Shown: in pieces, positions 56,491-64,000 of the stretch
Numbering within the stretch: the first letter of the stretch is position 1
Layout of the letters: each line of letters starts with the position of its first letter
Origin: Branchiostoma floridae
Taxonomy: Eukaryota; Chordata; Leptocardii; Amphioxiformes; Branchiostomatidae
DNA: 64,000 bases
Direction: 5' to 3'
NCBI RefSeq assembly: GCF_000003815.2
Contig: NC_049994.1
Span: forward strand, 16,166,523 to 16,230,522
Notes under the pieces: model-generated
What the model was told of the DNA's origin: nothing
The model's database searches: none
The model's input: only the letters and a program-made list of their open reading frames with translations
Translations under genes and position numbers: made by a program

Positions 56491-59400
56491 ATGCCTTCCA
56501 TGATGGCGGTACGGAAGAAAGACGGCGGACCAAACGTGAAATTTTACGACTCGCCCGACACCGTAGCACAGTTCGAGCAAGTGCGGAGCTGGCTCTCTAA
56601 GAACTGCAAGAAGGTAAGCTTTCTTTTAAGACCAAACACGCCTGCATCAAGAAAGACAATCGCAAGAAATCGGGCCAACTTGTCAACCCGTTTTGGGCCC
56701 CATACAATGCCAGGCGTCCCTCCATTGTTTGATTGGAAAGGAAAGCGTGGGGAAGTCTGGCGGGTTTGTTTTGAAACGCCCGCCTTCCGGGGAACGGGAA
56801 CTTTGCTCCTGGCTGAAACTTCTCACGGGCTTACAAACTCCGTTATGCAGTCCCGTGTGATATACGCATTTGACCGATTTTTTCAGGTTGCTTTTTTGCC
56901 CCCCCCCCCTCCCGATTTACTAAATCGTAAATGTAGATTATATAATCACCAGGTGTATTATAAATATGATATGGGTCTTTCTTCCTTCAGAGTGTATTGG
57001 AGATAGATAGCTGAATATTGAAGACCCTGAATACACAACTAAGTAAAACACAACCTGCCAACCGTCATAATTTCAGGCTGGATTTTATATTAATCGGTTG
57101 CTTTAAAGGTACTAAAATCTTGTTTTAACATGCATATTACTAGCACTATGACCTGCCATTATATTGTTTTGGTAGGTAATACTATGCTGTCTTCTTTGTG
57201 TAGCAAAGAAACAAAGATCAAATGATATGCCAACAATTAATAATAAAACTATATGTATACAAATGTTGTTATTATAGCACACATAGGGAGAGCCACTGAC
57301 CAACAAAGGGCTGGCTTCCATAGGCCTTGGCTACTGCACAGTTTACAGAGTACTAATATAATGTTTACAAAAATGATTTCATCAGGTAGTTCATACTCTC
57401 ATAGGATAGTAGAGTTATCTTTTACACAACTGTATACTGTTCATGAGAAGCAGAACTCCAGTTATAAGCTCTGAGGAAGATGTCTGATTGGCATTGAAAC
57501 GTCATCAGGTAATATTAACTGGTTGTGTAATCGTAAAAGAAAACTCTACTATCCTAACATGATGTATGTTGTTGTTGTTGTTGTTGACAGCACACACAGG
57601 CAGAGCCACTGACCAACAAAGGGCTGGCTTCCATCGGCCTTGGCTGCTGCATGGTTTACAAACTAATATAATGTTGTTGTTGTTGTTGTTGACAGCACAC
57701 ATAGGCGGAGCCACTGACCAACAAAGGGTTGGCTTCCATGGGCCTTGGCTGCTGCATGGTTTACAGACTAATACATGTACTATAATGTTGTTTTTGTTTT
57801 TGTTGTTGTTTACAGCACACACAGGCGGAGCCACTGACCAACAAAGGGCTGGCCAGTCTGACAGTGCAACTCTTACAGTACCAGGAGGACAGCTTCGGCA
57901 AACATGTCAGCAAACCACCTCTCACCAAACTCCCTGTAAGTACAAACCACCTCTCACCAAACTCCCTGTAAGTACAAACCACCTCTCACCAAACTCCCTG
58001 TAAGTACAAACCACCTCTCACCAAACTCCCTGTAAGTACAAACCACCTCTCACCAAACTCCCTGTAAGTACAACCAACTCTCACCAAACTCCCTGTAAGT
58101 ACAGTACAAACCACCTCTCACCAAACTCCCTATAAGTACAGTACAAACCACCTCTCACCAAACTCCCTGTAAGTACAAACCACCTCTCACCAAACTCCCT
58201 GTGAGTATCCAACAAACCATCCAAACCTACAGGTCAGGGGTTCGAATCCCAGTTGTTGTTGTTGTTGTTGTTGTTGCCCTCAGCAGACATGAACAGTACA
58301 GGAAGTGGTTGTAGTCTTTACTCTAAGCCATGGTCAACTGATATAATCTTCAAGCAGGTGTTGGGGTGGACAATTGGACTAGGACAGGAGCATTTTCTGA
58401 TCTGTTGGCTTTTCTGAGCCTTCTAGCCAAGATAATATTTGTCCACTAATTGACATGTGCTTGTAGATTGTACTGTTTGTTCTTATTGTTAAAGACTTGC
58501 ATGGCGAAGGAAGATCATCTCTGCACGCGCAGTGAGCTAGACTGGTGCGGTAGCCCTTACTTTCCTCTTTTCACAAACGCTAACAGACTGAGGTAAACTA
58601 AACCCTTCTTTGTTGACCCATGCAGGTTAAACTGTTCATGGACTTTAAGCCAGGCGGCGGCCTCTGCCACATCCTGGCTGCAGTCTTCAAGTTCAAGAGT
58701 GACCAGGGATGGTGAGTGGGGAAATACACATGGAGTGTACCAGGGCTCTAGCCAGCTCGAAATTTTTTTCCGTCAGCCAATTCCCATTGTCGCGAAAACA
58801 CTATTCCAGGAGCTAGGGAGACTGAACTGAGACCTTGAAAAACGGATTTTTAATGAGATTGTCGTATGCGAAAGGGTGCCGACACACTTTGTCAACAATC
58901 ATAACAATAGCAAAACAAACGGTGTGTGGCTTTTACGGCGCCCCCAAGCCGCCTGTAGCTTCCACCAAGGATTTTTGTCCATCAAGGTTGACGGATTGGT
59001 TTTAAATTTTTTCCGTCACACGCAGCAAATTTCCGTCAATTGACGGAAAACGGACGCTGGCTAGAGCCCTGGAGTGTATGGATGTACAAAACACAGGGTC
59101 TTTATGCATGCAAAAGATTGTAACAGTCCTATACAGTAAAATACCATGATGCAGATATATGTACATGTCATTTTTTGGTCCACATCTTTCCAGCTTCCAT
59201 AATTTCTATCTCTGTATTGCATACATGTAGATTTTTTTTAGATATTGTACCTACTACAAAATGTAGTAAAATAACATCCAGGGCACTGTACTGTACAAGT
59301 CCAGGTACCAGTACTGTGGTTTGGGTACAGCTACCTGTTCATATACCTGAGCTTAGGCAATATGCCCCCATGGATAGATAAAAATGAATAATCATATACA

Positions 59401-60577
59401 TACACAAGAATCGTAACCATACATGTATATGTTTATGTTGTTCCCTTCTGCCCTGTTCTGTGTACAGGCGAAGGTTTGATTTTCAGAATCCATCTCGTAT
59501 GGACCGAAACGTCGAGATGTTCATGAATCATGTATATGTTTATGTTGTTCCCTTCTGCCCTGTTCTGTGTACAGGCGAAGGTTTGATTTTCAGAATCCAT
59601 CTCGTATGGACAGAAATGTCGAGATGTTCATGAACATCGAGAGAAGCCTGGTACAGGTGGGTGGCCTGGTGAGACTTTTTGCATAACATTTTTTTACCCA
59701 CACACATTTAACTAGGATATTTTCCTTGTCGATAGAACTTTGTATGAAAATAAGTGTAAATAGCAGAAAACAGCTGAGCAAATATGAATGGAGACATACT
59801 GGACTCTTGTAATTTGGAAGGCTACAAAGATACATACTCAGTAGTAAGCATCGCTTATTGCAGAAGACTGAAGGTACAATATTGTTAAGGCAAACTTGCT
59901 AAGGTTCAGTCCTACCAGTAAAGTCATTGTGCAGTATCTACAGCTAATTTACAGTGTCAATGATAAAGTACACAGACTCAGTAAAACATATAAACGGTGT
60001 CATGACTTCATGATGATGAGGTTTCTGTAAAAACAGCAAAAGTAAAACTACTGTGAACGTTTCAAGATTTCCAAGTAGTTTAGTTAATCCGTTAACCTGT
60101 GTGCCCTTTCATCAGTGGTGATGTTTTCCCTCTCTCTCCTCCCACAGAATGACTGTCTGACCCGACCCAACATCTACATGATGCCAGAGGTAGAACCCAA
60201 ACTGCAGGGCAAACTCAAGGACATCATAAAGAGACATCAGGTAAGTTAACATGTCTGTATGAAGGTAACTCAAGGTATACACACACACACGCGCACACGC
60301 ACATGCAAACACACATGCAAACACACATGCAAACTGAAGGACATCATCAAGAGACACCAGGTAAGTTGGTGTCTGCAAGCTCACTCAAGGTACACACACA
60401 GATACACACACACATCCTTACACACACACACACACACACACACATACACACATCCTTGCACACACACACACACAACATCTACATGATGCCCGAGGTAGAG
60501 CCCAAACTGCAGGGTAAACTCAAGGACATCATCAAGAGACACCAGGTAAGTTTACATGTCTGTATGATCAAGCTCAC

Positions 60578-60626
<49 letters not shown>

Positions 60627-61378
60627 TGATGCCAGAGGTAGAACCCAAACTGCAGGGCAAACTCAAGGACATCATAAAGAGACACCAGCTAAGTTTACAT
60701 GTCTGTATGATAAATTAGTTCACTCAAGGTACACACAGAGACACACACATACACACACAGGAACATAAACACATGCAAACTCAAGGACATTATCAAGAGA
60801 CAACAGGTAAGTTTATGTGTCTGTATGAACAAGGTATCACTCAAGGTACACACATACACATACACATAAACACAGACATCTTCCTCAGAGATTTTAACTA
60901 GAGTTCTGCTTCTTGCTGCTATATGTAGCCGATGCAGGTGGCGCTTATGCTGTGAGAACACAGTCCCAAATATGGCTTGGTTTATGAAAAGTTTAACTTT
61001 GTTGTTTACAGGGCACTGTGACAGATGACAAGACCGCTGCCACCCATATCGTGTTCCCACCTGTCCCACCTTATTCTGAACGTAAGACTTACATCTCTGT
61101 TACTATCAATTTTTCTTTTAACAGTGACTGTTTATTAAAGGTAGAGAACGTACCTCCAAATTTTCAATGTCTACCAGTACATCTTGGATGCGGAGAATGG
61201 TCTAGTCTCGATCTCGAGAGAGAATATGAGACTAGACCAGGCTCGCGAGAGAATATGAGACTAGACCAGGCTTTGATAAACAGTCACTGTTAGTAGGAAA
61301 ATTGATAGTATTTTCTCACTGGGAAAGAACAATGTCAAAACAAATGTTAACTTGTTGAACTAAGGCGCATTGTACACG

Positions 61379-61409
<31 letters not shown>

Positions 61410-63968
61410 AATTCGAGTTGTAACAATGCACTTTTTACTGGTACATGTATGTGTGTCTTTTAGATTGGGTACTAGCAACACTGCATTTTTATTGGTACGT
61501 AACTGTCAGAGGAGTTTGCTTACGTAGTTGACCACTGATATATTTGTCTTTTTTTTCCCCACAGCTCATATACGAGACACAGGTATGTAACGGGATTTTT
61601 TCTTTAATTTTCAAAGAATACTTTTTTAATGATTCTAAATTTTTGTACGGCATAAAGTGAGTGTACTGGCTGTTTTTCATGATTGCAGCACAGTGTTCCC
61701 TTTATGGATTTTCACTTAAAGATAAAAAATGACACTGTTTTTTCTTGTTTGTAGAGGACTGGATCCGTCCCATCATGATCCTGAACAACCGGACCCTGGT
61801 GCACTGGTGGCACTACCCTGACAGGTAAGAATGGTCGAGTAAAAGCTCACCTGTGTTGGTAGAGTCCATAGTTGTATAACCAGAATAGCTACAGTAAATA
61901 ACCGGACCCTGGTGGCACTACCCTGACACGTGAGGAGTTCAACATTTTGGATGGTGATGTAAAGCTGGCAGCCCTGTATATTATAGGGGAGCTTCAGGCA
62001 TCAAAACTTTGCGTGTAAAAGAATCCAACACAGTTATCGCGAAGAGTAGGCCGTGCTTGGCTATAGAACCAAGCCGTAGTGAATCCGCATTGTACTATCA
62101 GCTGCCGAAAAAGCAGTGCTTTGTTGTTTATGTTTATTGTTTGTTGTTTTCCCGACAGTTACGACACCTGGACCCCCAGCAGTGAAGTGAACCAGGAGCC
62201 CGACCTCCCCCCTCCCCACCAGGGGTCATGGAAGGTACGCAAAACTCACTCAGAAAATCTGGAAACTTGATATCTGTCAAACATATCTACATGTCTACGT
62301 TGTAGATGGCATTAAAAGTTTAAGTCCTTCCTGCACCAGATGGTGCAAAGGGCAGTGCAGCACTACAGCAGGGGGCTAGTCCATAGGTAGTGGTGTGTGT
62401 TTAGCTACCATACTCCTTCTCAAAAGTACTAAAAGAGAGAAAGCAGCATATACCATGTCCTGGGACGGAACTCACAACCTGCTAAATGCAAAGTGATAAC
62501 TCTATCCACTTTGCCATTGCTACCTACCTGTTGGCCGTTGCAACAGTTATATATCATTTGAAAGCTTATTATGATACCCCATTGTTGACGTTCATGTATT
62601 TATGGGACAAGACCAGGGCTGCTAATGTGCGTGTCACAGAAACCACTTAAGTACAGATCATATGCCTCAATGACATACAAGTACATGTAATAAGATATAC
62701 ATAGTTTAAGGTATCCAGCCAAGAAGCATTCAAGAAAATATCTTTTTTTTTCTCCTCAGGTGAATGCCCGCTGGCTTACAGACCTGGAGGAGTTTAACGA
62801 ATGGATGAACGAGGAAGACTATGAGATCGATGAATCAGTAAGCTGATTTTCTTCATTTGATCATAAACTTAAAATTGTTATACCCATAGTGAATATCTCA
62901 GATATTTCCTTACCATACACTGTACATGTATGTCATGCAAACCTGTGAAATAGAATGTCTCAACTAAAACATTTCTAGCTGTGGTTGAAGTTTTAATTTG
63001 AGTTGCACATGTTTAATTTATCTATATAAATTGCCTTTAGCAAGAATGCATTGACATGTAAATAGATTATAATCTTAATATAGATTTTCTTAACAAAAAC
63101 ATTTCTAACTGAATGAAAACGTTTCAATGTAAGCCACATGTGTCAATACAAAAACTGATAAATTGCCATTAGCAAAAGAACATGTTGACAAAACGTAATG
63201 AAACTTTTCATCTGCTTTGCTATGATCTTACTGTAATAAAATCCATATCTTTATACTGTATGATTGATTGATTGATTGATTGATGACAGGAGCCAAACAC
63301 CATCCCGAGACGAAATGGTATCCGGATGAAGTCTGCAGCAGAGGAGGTGGGCAGAAAGCATTCCAATTGTTTGGTTGCATTAACTTTCATACTGCAAATT
63401 TTCATTGTGTTTACAGTTTTTTTTGCGACTTTTCACTCCTACTCATCAAACTCCAATATGTTGTTCTATCTTTCATTGAGTTAATCGTAATGTTATAGTA
63501 CTACAGAAGAAGCCATTGAATTGCACAACCCATTTGCCAGAATATGTCGTGCAATTATCCGGGTGGTTCAACAATGCGAAGTTATCTAGCCGCACTGCAC
63601 TGGCTTGGGATTTGGGGATTCCGTGCAATTAACAGAAGTGTGCAATCATCTGTTGTGCAATTAAGTGGCTTCCACTGTATCATCTTAACTGTACACTGCC
63701 TTATGGTACTATCAGACACCAAAAGTACAAGCCTTGTAAGACCAGACTGTAAAGTTTGAACCACTCACATCAGGAAGGACCCCTTCTCTCGCTGATAAGT
63801 GGTGGGTTCTTTAACATGTCTATGTTATACATTGTTTTGTAACCAGAAAACTGCCTTTTTCCAGATGTCCCACTCTGAGGAGCCTGAGAGAAGGGAGAGG
63901 GGCAAACCTGGGCCCAAGAAGCGCAAGAGGTCCCCCTCCCCAGACCCTACCAAGAAGAAGAAAAAGGG
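56491..63968 (+). CDS. SMARCC: SMARCC-type SWI/SNF subunit (BAF155/BAF170/Moira), N-terminal part
   Basis: Core scaffold subunit of BAF/PBAF chromatin remodellers. Exons: 56491-56613, 57816-57935, 58626-58711, 59575-59656, 60148-60240, 61012-61081, 61565-61582 (18-nt microexon), 61755-61824, 62159-62234, 62760-62837, 63290-63346 and 63865 to about 63968. All borders are GT/AG and phases join without a break. The protein starts [20 protein letters not shown]; by comparison with human SMARCC2 the real start may be the ATG at 56503. Further matches are [75 protein letters not shown] and [14 protein letters not shown], then a basic [11 protein letters not shown] region. These form the N-terminal MarR/BRCT/chromo-like module. 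SWIRM, SANT and the leucine zipper lie beyond the window. One or two members (SMARCC1/2) cannot be told apart, as expected before the vertebrate duplication. Confidence 0.95.
57278..57732 (+). repeat. Three extra copies of the SMARCC exon 2 acceptor end
   Basis: The acceptor plus the first 37-38 nt of exon 2 (CACACACAGGCGGAGCCACT GACCAACAAAGGGCTGGC) recur at 57278, 57591 and 57696. Each is preceded by AG and (in two) a GTTGTTG tract, and followed by the same non-exonic TTCCATxGGCCTTGGCTxCTG. The real exon at 57816 instead continues into CAGTCTGACAGTGC. Confidence 0.88.
57917..58206 (+). repeat. Minisatellite built from the SMARCC exon 2 donor boundary
   Basis: A 32-bp unit (GTAAGTACAAACC plus the last 19 nt of exon 2, ACCTCTCACCAAACTCCCT) follows the exon eight times in tandem. 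Unit starts are 57936, 57968, 58000, 58032, 58064, 58095, 58132 (ATAAGT) and 58169, with a final GTGAGT at 58201. Nearly every unit restores a consensus donor. Use of any donor but multiples of three units would shift the frame. Confidence 0.93.
58733..59079. mobile_element. hAT-like MITE in SMARCC intron 3
   Basis: The element 58741-59071 (331 bp) has 16-bp inverted ends CAGGGCTCTAGCCAGC / GCTGGCTAGAGCCCTG. It is flanked by GAGTGTAC (58733-58740) and GAGTGTAT (59072-59079). The body repeats TTTCCGTCA. Inserted 30 bp after the exon 3 donor. Confidence 0.88.
59468..59574 (+). repeat. Extra copy of the SMARCC exon 4 acceptor end
   Basis: A 107-bp direct duplication. GCCCTGTTCTGTGTACAG and the first 59 nt of exon 4 occur at 59468-59526 and again in the real exon from 59575. 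The upstream copy lacks the exon 3' end and a donor. Confidence 0.92.
59660..60147. other. SMARCC intron 4, nothing recognised
   Basis: AT-rich intronic sequence with no repeat or ORF worth noting. The same holds for 62840-63289 and 63347-63864. Confidence 0.6.
60330..60806 (+). repeat. Four extra copies of the SMARCC exon 5 donor end between CA repeats
   Basis: Exon-5 3' fragments ending in ATCAAGAGACACCAG and GTAAGT lie at 60330-60360, 60474-60545, 60626-60688 (donor mutated to CTAAGT) and 60776-60806. (CA)n tracts separate them. The longest copy keeps 72 of 93 exon bases with only synonymous-type changes (GTAGAGCCC for GTAGAACCC). Confidence 0.92.
61199..61275. repeat. Short tandem repeat ATATGAGACTAGACCAGGC
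   Basis: Two copies of GCGAGAGAATATGAGACTAG-type sequence, with an inverted CTAGTCTCGATCTCGAG beside them, in the SMARCC intron after exon 6. The CTAGTCTC core also forms the hairpin at 22904. Confidence 0.6.
61897..61935 (+). repeat. Partial copy of the SMARCC exon 8 donor end
   Basis: AACCGGACCCTGGTGGCACT and ACCCTGACACGTGAGG repeat the end of exon 8 (61755-61824) with a deletion of TGCACTGG-type sequence and an altered donor (CACGTGAGG). Confidence 0.8.
62317..62520 (-). mobile_element. tRNA-derived SINE, third copy
   Basis: Minus-strand A box GGCAAAGTGGATAGAG and B box GTGAGTTCCGTCCC with the family body (GCTGCTTTCTC, GGACTAGCCCCCTGCTG). It lies in the SMARCC intron before exon 62760. 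Confidence 0.7.
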
Positions 63969-64000
63969 GTACAGAAGAGGCTAGATTTTGCCGGCTATAA

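Overview
This is animal nuclear DNA with short exons, long introns and many transposon fragments. The most likely source is a lancelet (Branchiostoma). The evidence is chordate-like MARS1 and SMARCC exons, an expanded TRIM/NHL family, Penelope-like and Ty3/gypsy retroelements, tRNA- and 5S-derived SINEs, and minisatellites on exon boundaries. The species is inferred, since no search could be run. Two assembly gaps are present (297 N at 53312-53608 and 100 N at 54438-54537).

Layout. (1) 1-14.9 kb, minus strand: 17 exons of cytoplasmic methionyl-tRNA synthetase (MARS1), from the linker before the catalytic core to the first half of the C-terminal WHEP domain. One exon carries a one-base frame break. 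(2) 15.8-41.7 kb, plus strand: a tandem array of NHL-propeller genes. Two are intronless TRIM genes (RING, B-box, coiled coil, six NHL repeats), one of them with a single nonsense codon. Four are split genes with a death domain, coiled coil and six NHL repeats: two look intact, one is truncated by a retroelement, and one is a pseudogene. There is also an orphan first exon. The repeat units carry Penelope-like fragments, a 5S-derived SINE, a short LTR retroelement and a 1.1-kb TIR element. (3) 42.4-49.1 kb, minus strand: a degraded Ty3/gypsy element with very short LTRs. (4) 50.5-52.3 kb, minus strand: fragments of an unrecognised multi-exon gene. (5) 55.4-55.9 kb, minus strand: two small exons that fit the start of the MARS1 GST-like domain. 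(6) 56.5-64 kb, plus strand: the first 12 exons of SMARCC (BAF155/BAF170/Moira), running off the window.

If the exons at 55.4-55.9 kb belong to MARS1, that gene spans more than 55 kb. It would host the NHL array and the gypsy element inside one roughly 40-kb intron and share a 0.6-kb divergent promoter with SMARCC. The exons for the C-terminal half of the GST-like domain were not found.

Two themes stand out. The NHL array joins almost the same six-bladed sensor module to either a RING/B-box or a death-domain N-terminus, and the death-NHL leader appears to come from the TRIM start region. Separately, at least eight exon ends in the two housekeeping genes have been tandemly duplicated together with their splice sites, so both genes carry many decoy donors and acceptors.
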